The notes beneath the pieces are model-generated. The model searched no databases. It was not told the origin of the DNA and saw only the letters and a program-made list of their open reading frames with translations. Made by a program: the position numbers and the translations under genes. Below are positions 17,668 to 26,017 of a DNA stretch of 64,000 nt, piece by piece. Origin of the DNA: Zoogloea oryzae (GTDB taxonomy: Bacteria > Pseudomonadota > Gammaproteobacteria > Burkholderiales > Rhodocyclaceae). The stretch covers positions 13,306 to 77,305 of the forward strand of contig NZ_BSPX01000010.1 in NCBI RefSeq assembly GCF_030161255.1. The letters are read 5' to 3'. The stretch's first letter is position 1. The number at the start of each line of letters is the position of its first letter.

Positions 17668-17991
17668 TTAAACCGAGAACGAAGAACCGCAGGCGCACTT
17701 GGCGCTGGCGTTGGGGTTGTCGAACTTGAAGCCGGTGTGGGTCAGGGTGTCCACGAAATCCACGGTGACGTTGTCGATCATCGGCATGGTCATCGGGTCC
17801 ACCAGCAGCTTCACGCCGTCGATTTCCAGTTCCCAGTCGTCCTCGGCCTTTTCGGCTTCGAGCTTCATGCCGTACTGAAGGCCGGAGCAGCCACCGCCCG
17901 AAACAACCAGGCGCAGACCGGCAACGGGGGTTTCGGAGCCGCGGATGAAACGTTGGACGGCTTTGACGGCAGCGGGGGTGAGATTGATCAT
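17668..17991 (-). CDS. IscA-type iron-sulfur carrier, nif-associated
   Basis: This 107-residue A-type carrier has the three expected cysteines in GGGCSGLQYG and CACGSSF. It is the first gene of the nifU-nifS operon, and a copy in this position is common in diazotrophs (often called iscA-nif). The start at 17991 follows CGGAGAACC; a longer reading would overlap the sigma-54 promoter at 18028-18044. Confidence 0.93.
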   Translation of the reverse strand: MINLTPAAVKAVQRFIRGSETPVAGLRLVVSGGGCSGLQYGMKLEAEKAEDDWELEIDGVKLLVDPMTMPMIDNVTVDFVDTLTHTGFKFDNPNASAKCACGSSFSV

Positions 17992-18027
17992 TTCGGTTCT
18001 CCGATTTGGGGGGCTATGCCTCCACTC

Positions 18028-18044
18028 TGCAAGGGGCGTGCCAC
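18028..18044 (-). promoter_or_regulatory. Sigma-54 promoter for iscA-nifU-nifS
   Basis: On the minus strand TGGCACG-CCCC-TTGCA, a perfect match to the -24/-12 consensus (GG-N10-GC), about 37 bp before the iscA start. Confidence 0.9.
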
Positions 18045-18111
18045 GCCGAGCCAAACCGGCAAACCATTGTTTTTGATAGGGATGTCAGCCTTCGGACGAC
18101 TGTCGGAGGCG

Positions 18112-18127
18112 TGTCGCGTTTACGACA
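18112..18127 (+). promoter_or_regulatory. NifA upstream activator site for iscA-nifU-nifS
   Basis: TGTCGCGTTTACGACA fits TGT-N10-ACA and lies about 80 bp upstream of the -24 element. It resembles the other activator sites of the window. Confidence 0.85.
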
Positions 18128-18162
18128 ATGGGGGATTCGCGCCGCCGCCGCGACGCGCTCGA

Positions 18163-19059
18163 TCAGCCGGCCAGGCGTTCGCGCAGGCGCGGCGCGGCCC
18201 AGTCCACAAAGGCCCGCACCCGCGACGGCAGCAGCCGCCCGTGGGGGTAGAGCAGGCTCACCGGCACTGCCGGCGGCGCCCATTCGTCGAGCAGGCGCTC
18301 GAGTTCGCCGGCCGCCTCGGCCGCGCGCACCTGATAGGCCAGGAAGCGCCCGCAGCCCACGCCTTTGCGGCAGGCGTCCAGCGCCACATCCACCTGATTG
18401 GTGGCGAAGCTGCCCTCGAACGGCACCCGCACGCGCTCGCCGCCCCGCTCGAAGTGCCATTCGTGCCCGTCGCCCAGCCCGGTGTGGCGGATCAGCATGT
18501 GCTCGCGCAGGTCGGCCGGGTGGGCCGGATGGCCTCGCCGGGCGAGGTAATCCGGGCTCGCGCACAGCACCCGCCGGGTGCTGCCCACCGGCACCGCCAC
18601 CAGCCCCGAATCCGGCAACGCGCCGATGCGCAGGGCCAGGTCGATGCTCTCGTCGAGCAGATCGAGCATCCGGTCGGCCAGCGTCAGCTCGACGCGCATC
18701 TCGGGATGCTCGGCGAGGAAATCGGTGACCACCGGCGCCACGTGCAGCCGGCCGAACATCACCGGCGCGGTGATCACCAGCCGCCCCGACGGCCGCGTGC
18801 GCCGGGCGGTGACGGCGTTCTCCATGTCGGCCAGATCGGCGAGCAGGCGCCGGCTGCGCTCCAGGTAGTCGCGGCCCTCTTCGGTGAGCGCGATGCGCCG
18901 CGTGCTGCGGTTGAGCAGGCGCAGGCCGAGGGATTCCTCCAGCGCCGCGAGGCTGCGCACCACCGCCGCCAGCGACACCCCGAGCCGCTCGGCGGCGGCC
19001 GTCAGGGTGCCGGCCTCGACGATGCCGACAAAGGTGTTCATCGCCTTGAACTTGTCCAT
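18163..19059 (-). CDS. LysR-family transcriptional regulator
   Basis: This 298-residue protein has an N-terminal winged helix-turn-helix (FVGIVEAGTLTAAAERLGVS) and a C-terminal effector-binding domain. It is divergent from the PPOX-like and glutathione-transferase genes, which it may control. The effector is unknown. It does not look part of the nif system. Confidence 0.93.
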   Translation of the reverse strand: MDKFKAMNTFVGIVEAGTLTAAAERLGVSLAAVVRSLAALEESLGLRLLNRSTRRIALTEEGRDYLERSRRLLADLADMENAVTARRTRPSGRLVITAPVMFGRLHVAPVVTDFLAEHPEMRVELTLADRMLDLLDESIDLALRIGALPDSGLVAVPVGSTRRVLCASPDYLARRGHPAHPADLREHMLIRHTGLGDGHEWHFERGGERVRVPFEGSFATNQVDVALDACRKGVGCGRFLAYQVRAAEAAGELERLLDEWAPPAVPVSLLYPHGRLLPSRVRAFVDWAAPRLRERLAG

Positions 19060-19164
19060 GCGGCCAAGATTAAACCGATTGCCGCACCAATGAAATTCTC
19101 AAACGCCCATTTATTGCCCGTATCGAAAGGATCACGATAGCCAAAACGGTCCGGAGAACCTGTC

Positions 19165-19722
19165 ATGTCCCGTCACTTTGCCGACATCACCTGCACGCCT
19201 GGCGTGCGCGACGCGCAGCAGCGCTACCTGGGCGCCCCGCTGCCCACGCCAGCGGGCAAGCCCGAGGCGACGCTGGGCGACCGGGAGCGCACTTTCATCG
19301 CCGCCCGCGACAGCGCCTACCTCGCCACCGTGAGCGAGACCGGCTGGCCCCACGTGCAACACCGGGGTGGGCCGCGGGGCTTTCTGCGGGTGATCGGCGC
19401 GCGCACGCTGGCCTTTGCCGACTATGGCGGCAACCGTCAGTTCGTGAGCGTCGGCAACCTGGCAGGCCAGCCCAAGGCGGCTCTGCTCCTGATGGACTAC
19501 CCCAACCGGCGGCGCCTCAAGCTGCTGGCCGAGGTGCAGGTGCTGCCCGCCGACGTGGCCGACCCGGAGCTGGTCGCTGCCATCAGCCTGCCCGGCGCAC
19601 CGCCCACCGAGCGGGTGATGGTGCTGCACATCGCGGCCTTCGACTGGAACTGCTCCCAGCACATCACCCCGCGCTATTCGGCCGCCGAACTGGCCGAACG
19701 CGATTCACTTCCCAAGCCCTGA
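19165..19722 (+). CDS. Pyridoxamine 5'-phosphate oxidase family (FMN-binding split-barrel) protein
   Basis: This 185-residue protein has the split-barrel FMN-binding pattern (FIAARDSAYLATVSETGWPHVQHRGG, then FADYGGNRQFVSVGNL). Members reduce or oxidise a range of compounds, and the substrate is unknown. It is followed after 26 bp by the glutathione transferase gene and is probably controlled by the divergent LysR protein. Confidence 0.85.
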   Translation: MSRHFADITCTPGVRDAQQRYLGAPLPTPAGKPEATLGDRERTFIAARDSAYLATVSETGWPHVQHRGGPRGFLRVIGARTLAFADYGGNRQFVSVGNLAGQPKAALLLMDYPNRRRLKLLAEVQVLPADVADPELVAAISLPGAPPTERVMVLHIAAFDWNCSQHITPRYSAAELAERDSLPKP

Positions 19723-19748
19723 CACCCCGACGAGAGAAGGAGACACCC

Positions 19749-20342
19749 ATGAAACTGTACGACCTCACCCTTTCCGGCAACTGCTACAAAGTCCGCCTGT
19801 TTGCCGCCCTGGCCGGCATTCCGCTTGAGATCGTGCCGGTGGATTTTCTGGCCGGCGAGCACAAGCGCCCGCCCCTGATCGAGCTCAACCCGTGGGGTGA
19901 GATCCCCATTCTGGTGGATGGCGAGGTGGTGCTGCGGGATTCCCAGGCGATCCTCGTCTATCTCGCCCGCCGCTACGCCGATGAGGCCTGGCTGCCCGGC
20001 GATCCGGCGGCGATGGCCGAGGTGGTGCAGTGGCTGTCCACCGCCGCCAACGAGGTGCAGAACGGCCCCGGCGCGGCGCGGCTGGTGGACAAGTTCGGCT
20101 ACGACCTCGACAAGGCCGACACCCTGCGCCGGGCGGCGCGCATCCTGCCGCTCATCGACGCCAGGCTGGCCGATCGCGACTGGCTGGCACTGGACCGGCC
20201 GACCATTGCCGACTGCGCGGTGCTCCCCTACGTGGCGCTGGCCCCGGAAGGCGGCGTGGCGCTGGACGACTTCCCCCACATCCGCGCGTGGATCGCGCGG
20301 GTCAAGGCGCTGCCCGGCTTTGTGCCGATGCCCGGGGTTTGA
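19749..20342 (+). CDS. Glutathione S-transferase family protein
   Basis: This 197-residue protein has an N-terminal thioredoxin-fold domain (LYDLTLSGNCYKVRLFAALAG, with NPWGEIPILVDGEVVLRDSQAIL) and a C-terminal helical domain. The substrate is unknown. An AGAGAAGGAGA ribosome binding site precedes it. It ends only six bases from the minus-strand stop of the nif-associated gene. Confidence 0.9.
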   Translation: MKLYDLTLSGNCYKVRLFAALAGIPLEIVPVDFLAGEHKRPPLIELNPWGEIPILVDGEVVLRDSQAILVYLARRYADEAWLPGDPAAMAEVVQWLSTAANEVQNGPGAARLVDKFGYDLDKADTLRRAARILPLIDARLADRDWLALDRPTIADCAVLPYVALAPEGGVALDDFPHIRAWIARVKALPGFVPMPGV

Positions 20343-20348
20343 CGCGGA

Positions 20349-20765
20349 TCAGCCCAGCACGTGCTCGTAGGCCCGGCGCAGGAGCTGGCGCTCCACGTCG
20401 GTCAGGGCGCGGGATTCGGTGATGGCGATGAAGCGGGCTCCGACCCGCTCCGCCGCCCCGAAGGGCGGGTCGATGCCGGCAAAGGCACCCAGCAGCACCG
20501 GCACGTCGCCGCCCGGGGTATCCACCCAGGCCTGGAAATCGCCTTCCGGGTCGATGGCATCCTCGGGCAGGCCGAGCCGCACCTCGGCCTCGCGCACGAT
20601 GGCGGCCGGGTGGATCTGGATCTTCGGCGACCAGTCCTCGTCCCGCAGCGCGGCCAGCGCCGGCAGGGCCTTGAAGGCGACGACGCCATAGGGCAGGCAC
20701 AAAAAGCGCACCCGCCCGCTGGTCTTGTGTTTGTGCAGCAGGATCAGCCGCGGCTGCGTGTCCAT
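20349..20765 (-). CDS. Conserved protein at the end of the nifENX operon
   Basis: I do not recognise a named family for this 138-residue protein (MDTQPRLILLHKHKTSGRVR...). It is soluble, with no signal or membrane segment. It is the last gene of the minus-strand nifE operon, two bases after its neighbour, so it is probably NifA-controlled and of accessory use in nitrogen fixation. Confidence 0.7.
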   Translation of the reverse strand: MDTQPRLILLHKHKTSGRVRFLCLPYGVVAFKALPALAALRDEDWSPKIQIHPAAIVREAEVRLGLPEDAIDPEGDFQAWVDTPGGDVPVLLGAFAGIDPPFGAAERVGARFIAITESRALTDVERQLLRRAYEHVLG

Positions 20766-20767
20766 CG

Positions 20768-21139
20768 TCAGGTCATGTAGGCGGCGATCACGGCCTCGCC
20801 GCGCAGCGTGTCGGGCTTGCCCCACACCTGCACGGATTCCACGTAGCGCTCGGGCTTGTCGGGATGGGGCAGCAGCACCTGGTATTCGGCAAACACGCGC
20901 CCATCGGGGAACAGCGTGACGGTGCCGTAGCGGGCCGAGCCGCGCCAGGTGCCGATCAGGCTCACCTCCTGGGAGAAGGGGTCGGTCTTCTCCTCGAAGG
21001 AGAGCAGCGACCAGTCCGGCTCGTTGCCGATGGACAGCCCAAGGCGCTCCACCTCCCGCCGCAGGGCCGCGCACACGGCGGCCCCGGTGGCGGCGTCGGG
21101 CTGCGGCGCAACCGCAGCGGCAGGCACGGGCCCGGACAT
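20768..21139 (-). CDS. Conserved protein of unknown function in the nifENX operon
   Basis: This 123-residue protein begins MSGPVPAAAVAPQPDAATG, then a more conserved region (SFEEKTDPFSQEVSLIGTWRGS, ARYGTVTLFPDGRVFAEYQVL). Its ATG overlaps the stop of the ferredoxin gene (TGATG), so the two are coupled. A 14-residue longer start exists but lies inside the ferredoxin gene. The role is unknown. Confidence 0.7.
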   Translation of the reverse strand: MSGPVPAAAVAPQPDAATGAAVCAALRREVERLGLSIGNEPDWSLLSFEEKTDPFSQEVSLIGTWRGSARYGTVTLFPDGRVFAEYQVLLPHPDKPERYVESVQVWGKPDTLRGEAVIAAYMT

Positions 21140-21420
21140 CACACGCTCGCCGGCGAGTAGGTGTAGCAGTCCTTCGGGCACACCCGGCCGCAGGAGCCGC
21201 AGCCAATGCAGTCGGCGCCGTTGGCGATGGACATCACCATCATGTTGTCGTCGTCGGAGTCGTCGTCATCCTCCAGCTCGCGCTCGACCAGATCGAGCAC
21301 GTTGCGCGGACAGACCTTGTAGCAACGGCCACAGCCGATGCACTTGGCCTGATCCAGGTTGGTGACGAATTCGGGCGTCCATTCCACGCCCCCGCGGGTC
21401 AGGCCAGTGATCTGCGCCAT
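21139..21420 (-). CDS. fdxB: Ferredoxin III, nif-specific (FdxB type)
   Basis: This 93-residue ferredoxin has two 4Fe-4S motifs, CIGCGRCYKVCP and CIGCGSCGRVCP, separated by an acidic insertion (EDDDDSDDD). The layout fits nif-specific ferredoxin III. It may donate electrons to cofactor assembly or nitrogenase. It lies in the nifE-N-X operon between DUF683 and an unknown gene. Confidence 0.92.
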   Translation of the reverse strand: MAQITGLTRGGVEWTPEFVTNLDQAKCIGCGRCYKVCPRNVLDLVERELEDDDDSDDDNMMVMSIANGADCIGCGSCGRVCPKDCYTYSPASV

Positions 21421-21426
21421 GATGGT

Positions 21427-21639
21427 TCAACCTTTCTGTGCCGCAGACAGGCGGGCGTTGGCCTCCGCCCATGCCTGGCAGGCGTCGTACGTGGATTGGG
21501 AAATGCCCGGGATCTCGTGGTAGCCCGCCGGCAGGCGGTCTTCCACGAGGTCGTGCAGCTGGGAGGCCCATTCGGAAGCGATGCGCTTGAGCTTCTTCAC
21601 TTCCTTGTCGAGGGCCGCGATCTCTTCGGCAGTGCTCAT
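21427..21639 (-). CDS. DUF683 (CCE_0567-like) nif-associated protein
   Basis: This 70-residue mostly helical protein (AEEIAALDKEVKKLKRIASEW) belongs to the small DUF683 family that occurs almost only beside nifX in nif clusters. The start at 21639 is preferred over an upstream ATG because the family begins near there. Its function is unknown, possibly a small metal-binding helper. Confidence 0.85.
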   Translation of the reverse strand: MSTAEEIAALDKEVKKLKRIASEWASQLHDLVEDRLPAGYHEIPGISQSTYDACQAWAEANARLSAAQKG

Positions 21640-21653
21640 GACGGCCTCCCTGC

Positions 21654-22118
21654 TCACATCCCGGCGACGGCGGGGTATTCGCCGATGCGCTCAAGGGCCA
21701 CGGAGAGGATCTTGTCGGCCTCGTCCTTCATCTTCGAGAGGCTGGCAAAGCCGAAGCGATGCACGTCGCGCAGGGTGCGATCCACGGCGACCAGCTTGCC
21801 GACGGTGATCAGCGCGCGGCCGAAGCCTTCGTGGGTGAGGTGCACCAGCGGCACGGCGAGCTGCTTGCATTCCTTCTCGATGAGCACGGCGATGGCGTTG
21901 TAGAAGGCCTTGACGCGGGCGATGGTCACGTCGTCCGGGTCGCCGATCAGCGGAATCTCCGCCTTGCGCTCCTTGGTGAGGATGTAGGGGTCGAGGATCT
22001 TCTCCACCGTCCAGCCCTGGTAGGTGCCGTAGGTGTCGAGGGCGCGCATCTGGCGGGCCATCTCCTTGATGAAATCGGTATCGAGGATGGGATCGCGTTC
22101 GACGACGGGGTCAGTCAT
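21654..22118 (-). CDS. NifX-associated nitrogen fixation protein (DUF269)
   Basis: This 154-residue protein matches the DUF269 family (FIKEMARQMRALDTYGTYQGW, then VARVKAFYNAIA-type region and HEGFGRALI). It is nearly always next to nifX. The role is unknown but cofactor assembly is likely from context. Its start overlaps the end of the RseC-like gene by eight bases. Confidence 0.9.
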   Translation of the reverse strand: MTDPVVERDPILDTDFIKEMARQMRALDTYGTYQGWTVEKILDPYILTKERKAEIPLIGDPDDVTIARVKAFYNAIAVLIEKECKQLAVPLVHLTHEGFGRALITVGKLVAVDRTLRDVHRFGFASLSKMKDEADKILSVALERIGEYPAVAGM

Positions 22119-22581
22119 GATGAAACTCCTGGATGGAAATGGGTGAGGAAGGCGTGCGGATCGGCACGAGCCGGGGAGCGGGCATCAGGCGGGGCGCCAG
22201 TGCGACCGCAAATCGGGCGAGGATCAGGGCGGCGAGAAAGCCCCCCATCGCCCCCAGTGCAGTAACGCCATCGCGGCCGTCGAAGGCGGCAGCGAGCGCC
22301 GCCCCCAGCAGCATGGCGATGGCCGGAAAGAGGTAGCCGAGCACGGCGCTGGCCGACAGGCCCGCCGCCGGCAGGCCGACGGTGACCACATCCCCCACCG
22401 CCACGCCCGCTTCGAGGGGCACCGTGAGCAGCGTGGCCGGGCGGTCGCCGGCCATCTTGCCCACGCCACAGGCGCTCACGTGACCGCAGGCCGAGCAGCC
22501 GCCGGTCTCCATGGCGACGATGGCCTTGCCGCCCTCGATGCGGCGGACCACGCCGCGGTGTTCGATGAAGGGCGCGCTCAT
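22111..22581 (-). CDS. RseC/MucC-family membrane protein
   Basis: This 156-residue protein has an N-terminal cysteine cluster (Cys29, Cys32, Cys38 in GGCSACGHVSACG), two membrane segments at about residues 75-95 and 105-120, and a basic C-terminal tail. RseC-family proteins are tied to the Rsx/Rnf electron-transport complex, so its place inside the nifENX operon, near rnf, suggests it helps Rnf or a related redox step. The start overlaps the nifX stop (ATGA). Confidence 0.85.
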   Translation of the reverse strand: MSAPFIEHRGVVRRIEGGKAIVAMETGGCSACGHVSACGVGKMAGDRPATLLTVPLEAGVAVGDVVTVGLPAAGLSASAVLGYLFPAIAMLLGAALAAAFDGRDGVTALGAMGGFLAALILARFAVALAPRLMPAPRLVPIRTPSSPISIQEFHHD

Positions 22582-23108
22582 CCCTGCCAACCCTCGTCTT
22601 CCATCTCCGAGAAGCGGTCGTCGGATTTGGTCTGGGCGGCGATGGCGCGGTCGATCCACTGCACGCCGCCCTCCTTCATCGCCCGGCTGATCTCGGCCAG
22701 CAGCTCGGGGATGGCGTCCACCTCGTCGGTGCGGATCGGCTGGATGCCCTTGGCCATGAGCTGCTTGATCGCCGAGGCGCCGATGGCCATCACGTACACC
22801 GCGTGGCAGCCGGCGAGAAACTCCACCTTGGCGGCGAGCTTGTTCTCGTTGCCGTCCATCGCCTCTTCGGGAAAGTCGGCGACGCCCACGAGGGTGGCCT
22901 TGTCGGGCACCACTTCGTAGATGGCAAAACCTTCGGCGGCGCCGAAGTGCTGATTGACCCGACTGCGGTCGGTGGAGGCGAAGGCGACCCTGAGCACGGC
23001 GGCGGGCTCCTCTTTAATGGACCAGACCAGTTGCAGACGACGGGGCGCCATGGTTGTCGCCGAGGCGGGGCTCGGCCCGGTAGATTGATTGATAGGGTTC
23101 GAGTTCAT
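22578..23108 (-). CDS. nifX: FeMo-cofactor carrier NifX
   Basis: This 176-residue protein holds the NifX/NifB C-terminal type domain (LRVAFASTDRSRVNQHFGAAEGFAIYEV), which binds NifB-co and VK-cluster during FeMo-cofactor transfer. The start at 23108 is supported by TGAGGCAAC and overlaps the 3' end of nifN by 95 bases; a start at 23051 is possible but has no ribosome binding site. It follows nifE and nifN in the usual order. Confidence 0.92.
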   Translation of the reverse strand: MNSNPINQSTGPSPASATTMAPRRLQLVWSIKEEPAAVLRVAFASTDRSRVNQHFGAAEGFAIYEVVPDKATLVGVADFPEEAMDGNENKLAAKVEFLAGCHAVYVMAIGASAIKQLMAKGIQPIRTDEVDAIPELLAEISRAMKEGGVQWIDRAIAAQTKSDDRFSEMEDEGWQG

Positions 23109-24411
23109 GGTGTTGCCTCAGCATCAGGTTGGCGAAATCGAACAAGGCCTGCCGCGTGCCGCGGTAGCCCACCCAGGTGCGCGCGTAGCCGCCCACCTGG
23201 TCGTATTGGGGAAAGCCGGCCCGCATCAGGGGCAGGCCCAGCCGCTCGGCAGTGCCCGCGGCGTGGGAGTTGGCGACGATCACCTGGGCGCCGCCGGCGC
23301 GGGCGTCCTTCTCCAGGTCTTCCAGATCGCCGATGACGATCTTGGGCACCGGCAGCAGCGCCAGGCTCTCGTGCTTGGCCGGGCTCACCGCGGCGACGAT
23401 CTCGGCGCCCATGCCGGTGAGGAAGGTGGCCTGCATGCCCAGCAGGTCCGGGTCGGCCGCCAGGGCCACGCGGGCAAAGCCGAGCATGAAGTGGCAATCG
23501 ACCATCGCGTCCTGCAGCTGGGCGCGCCAGCGGTCGATGCGCGCCGGCACCGGCTGGCCGGAGATGTCGGCCAGGGCCTGGGTGAAGGCGTCGCAGTCCT
23601 CCAGCCCCATCAGGCCGGCAAAGCGGTAGTCGGGCACGCCGGTGCGGGCGTGGAGCAGATCCGCCGCCTTGAAGAGCGACGGGCCGACCACCAGCGTGGC
23701 CGCCGATTCGCCCATGATCTCGATCTCGGCCCGGGGCGTGCCGCCGATGGTGAGGGACGAGAACTCGGCGTCGGTGAGGTGCCCGTCGAGGGAGTCACCG
23801 ATGTCCGGCAGCACCACCGCGCGCAGGCCGAAGGCTTCGATCCACTCGCGGATCGCCTCGATGTCGCCGGGGGTGAGCATGCCCGAGGCGAGCACGTTCA
23901 CCTGCTTGGGCCGGCGCCCGGCGCTGCGGCCTTCAGGCACCAGCACGTCGATCATCGATTCCACCGCCAGCGCATAGCCGCTTTCGAGGCAGCCCACGTA
24001 GTCCGGCGTGTTGACCGGCACCACCGCCACGCCGGCGTATTCCGGGTGCTTCTCGCGGAAGATCCGCACCGTGCGGCGGATGTCGGTGCCCTGGGTTTCG
24101 GACAGCCCCGTGGTCACCAGCCCGATCACGTCCGGCTTGCTCTTCTCGGAGAGCACCCGCAGGCCCTCGACCACGTTGTCGTCGGCGCCCATGATCGAGG
24201 CCACCTGATCCATCGCCGTGGTCTGCAGCGGAATCGGCTCGCGGAAGTGGCGCACGAAGAACACCTTGCCGAAGGCCGTGCAGCCCTGCGAGCCGTGCAT
24301 CAGCGGCAGGCTCCGGCCCAGGCCGAGGAAGGCCAGCGAGGCCCCCACCGGCTGGCTCACCTTGAGCGGATTGACCGCCAGCGCCTTCTTGGAATGGACG
24401 ATTTCAGCCAT
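23014..24411 (-). CDS. nifN: Nitrogenase molybdenum-iron cofactor assembly protein NifN
   Basis: This 465-residue protein is the NifK-like subunit of the NifEN scaffold on which FeMo-cofactor is completed. The pattern NPLKVSQPVGASLAFLGLGRSLPLMHGSQGCTAF at the N terminus is typical, with cysteine ligand Cys44. It starts ten bases after nifE stops. Confidence 0.97.
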   Translation of the reverse strand: MAEIVHSKKALAVNPLKVSQPVGASLAFLGLGRSLPLMHGSQGCTAFGKVFFVRHFREPIPLQTTAMDQVASIMGADDNVVEGLRVLSEKSKPDVIGLVTTGLSETQGTDIRRTVRIFREKHPEYAGVAVVPVNTPDYVGCLESGYALAVESMIDVLVPEGRSAGRRPKQVNVLASGMLTPGDIEAIREWIEAFGLRAVVLPDIGDSLDGHLTDAEFSSLTIGGTPRAEIEIMGESAATLVVGPSLFKAADLLHARTGVPDYRFAGLMGLEDCDAFTQALADISGQPVPARIDRWRAQLQDAMVDCHFMLGFARVALAADPDLLGMQATFLTGMGAEIVAAVSPAKHESLALLPVPKIVIGDLEDLEKDARAGGAQVIVANSHAAGTAERLGLPLMRAGFPQYDQVGGYARTWVGYRGTRQALFDFANLMLRQHHELEPYQSIYRAEPRLGDNHGAPSSATGLVH

Positions 24412-24421
24412 CTTGATCTCC

Positions 24422-25822
24422 TCAGGCGGCGAGCACGGTGCCCGGCCCTTGCTTGGCGGCCCACGGCGCCGGCTTACGCACCGACGCCCACACCGGGCTG
24501 CCCATCGACAGGGCCAGCTGGCGGGCCAGCTCTTCCATGCCGGCGTAACCGGCGTAGCCGAATTCCCGCTCCTGGTTGATGTCGAGGAAGGGGATCCGCG
24601 CCTTCAGGGCCGTGTAGAGGTTGCGGCCGCCGGCGATGAGGATGTCGGCCTTGTACTCGTGATAGGTGGACAGCAGCGCCTTGGGGCTACCGTCGTCGAT
24701 CATCTTGGTGTCGTCGCCCATCAGCTCGCGGATGCGCGCCTTGTCTTCTTCCGTCGACTTCTTGGTGCCGGTGGCGACCACCTTCATGCCCAGGTCCTGC
24801 AGGGCCGAGACGATGGACCAGGACTTCACGCCGCCGGTGTAGAGCAGCACGCGCTTGCCGGTGAGGCGCTCGCGCCAGGGGTCGAGGGCCGCGCGGGACT
24901 TGGCCTCCTCCCGGGCGATGACCGCCTCGGTGCGGGCGATCAGGTCGGCGTCGCCGATGATGCGGGCGAAGTCGCGCAGGGCGTTGTTCATGTCCTGCAC
25001 GCCGTAGAAGCTGCCCTCGAAGAACGGGATGCCGAAGTTGTCTTCCATCTTGCGGGCCACGTTGAGCAGCGCCTTGGCGCACACCACCATGTTCACCCTG
25101 GCCCGGTGCATGGTCTGCACCTCGTGGAAGCGCGCGTCGCCGGACAGGGTGCACAGGATGCGCAGGCCCAGCTCGTCGAACAGCGGCAGCACGTGCCAGA
25201 ACTCGCCGGCGATGTTGTATTCGCCAATCAGGTTCACGTCGTAGGTCGGGAGGCCGTCGGCGCGGGGCGCGGCGGGTTCGGGCTCGCGGGTGCCGATCAC
25301 GTGCTTGAACATCGCCTCGCCGGCCAGCCGGTTGCCGAGGTTCTTGGTGCCGTAGAAGCCGGCCGCATCCACCGGCACCACCGGGGTGCCCCAGCGCTCG
25401 GTGGCGGCGCGGCAGACAGCCTCCACGTCGTCACCGATCAGCGCGGTGACGCAGGTGTTGTAGATGAACACCGCGGCCGGCGAGTAGCTGTCGATGGCCT
25501 GCTTGATGGCGTGGAACAGGCGCTTCTCGCCGCGGCCCATCACCACGTCGGTCTCGGAGAGATCGGTGGTCATCCCGATGCGGTACAGGGTGGGGCCAGA
25601 CGAGCGGGTGCCCCGGTTGTCCCACGACGAGCCCGCGCAGGCGATGGGGCCGTGGACGATGTGGGCCACGTCGGCGATCGGCAGCAGCGCGATCTGTGCG
25701 CCATCGAAGGAACACCCGCCGGCGGTGGCGCCGGGCTTGGGCTTGGCGCACCCGGACTTTTCCTTCTTGTTGTGGCTGCAGGCCGGCTCGTCGAGCAGGG
25801 CCTGGATTTCGCTGGCTTTCAT
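24422..25822 (-). CDS. nifE: Nitrogenase molybdenum-iron cofactor assembly protein NifE
   Basis: This 466-residue protein is the NifD-like subunit of NifEN. It has a Cys-rich N terminus (CSHNKKEKSGCAKPKPGAT) and the motif HGPIACAGSSWDNRGT. Start: ATG at 25822, which lies just downstream of the sigma-54 promoter; a longer in-frame reading would include that promoter and is rejected. It is first in the nifE-nifN-nifX-rseC-like-DUF269-DUF683-fdxB operon. Confidence 0.97.
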   Translation of the reverse strand: MKASEIQALLDEPACSHNKKEKSGCAKPKPGATAGGCSFDGAQIALLPIADVAHIVHGPIACAGSSWDNRGTRSSGPTLYRIGMTTDLSETDVVMGRGEKRLFHAIKQAIDSYSPAAVFIYNTCVTALIGDDVEAVCRAATERWGTPVVPVDAAGFYGTKNLGNRLAGEAMFKHVIGTREPEPAAPRADGLPTYDVNLIGEYNIAGEFWHVLPLFDELGLRILCTLSGDARFHEVQTMHRARVNMVVCAKALLNVARKMEDNFGIPFFEGSFYGVQDMNNALRDFARIIGDADLIARTEAVIAREEAKSRAALDPWRERLTGKRVLLYTGGVKSWSIVSALQDLGMKVVATGTKKSTEEDKARIRELMGDDTKMIDDGSPKALLSTYHEYKADILIAGGRNLYTALKARIPFLDINQEREFGYAGYAGMEELARQLALSMGSPVWASVRKPAPWAAKQGPGTVLAA

Positions 25823-25853
25823 GCTGGCCTCTCCAAGGGTTCCACTACCCTCC

Positions 25854-25869
25854 TGCAATTTGAGTGCCA
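25854..25869 (-). promoter_or_regulatory. Sigma-54 promoter for nifENX
   Basis: On the minus strand TGGCACTCAAATTGCA (GG-N10-GC) lies about 32 bp before the nifE start. Confidence 0.92.
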
Positions 25870-25913
25870 GCTCCAAACCTCTGTTTTTAAAGGCCTGAAG
25901 GCCATCCCACGCA

Positions 25914-25929
25914 TGTCGCAAAGCCGACA
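25914..25929 (-). promoter_or_regulatory. NifA upstream activator site for nifENX
   Basis: On the minus strand TGTCGGCTTTGCGACA (TGT-N10-ACA), about 55 bp upstream of the -24 element. Confidence 0.92.
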
Positions 25930-25972
25930 AAGCCCCGCTGCCGGTACAAACCCAACAGCGCCCCACCAAAGA

Positions 25973-25994
25973 CAAAGGCCGCCAGAGGGCGGCC
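25973..25994 (-). terminator. Terminator between the antiporter gene and nifE
   Basis: The stem GGCCGCC, loop CTCT, GGCGGCC is followed by TTTGTCTTT on the minus strand. Confidence 0.75.
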
Positions 25995-26017
25995 TTCGGG
26001 CAGAAGCGCGGAGGAAC

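Noticed and set aside
25823..25975. 51-residue N-terminal extension of NifE
   Set aside because: It would contain the sigma-54 promoter and part of the activator site; NifE homology begins at the ATG at 25822.
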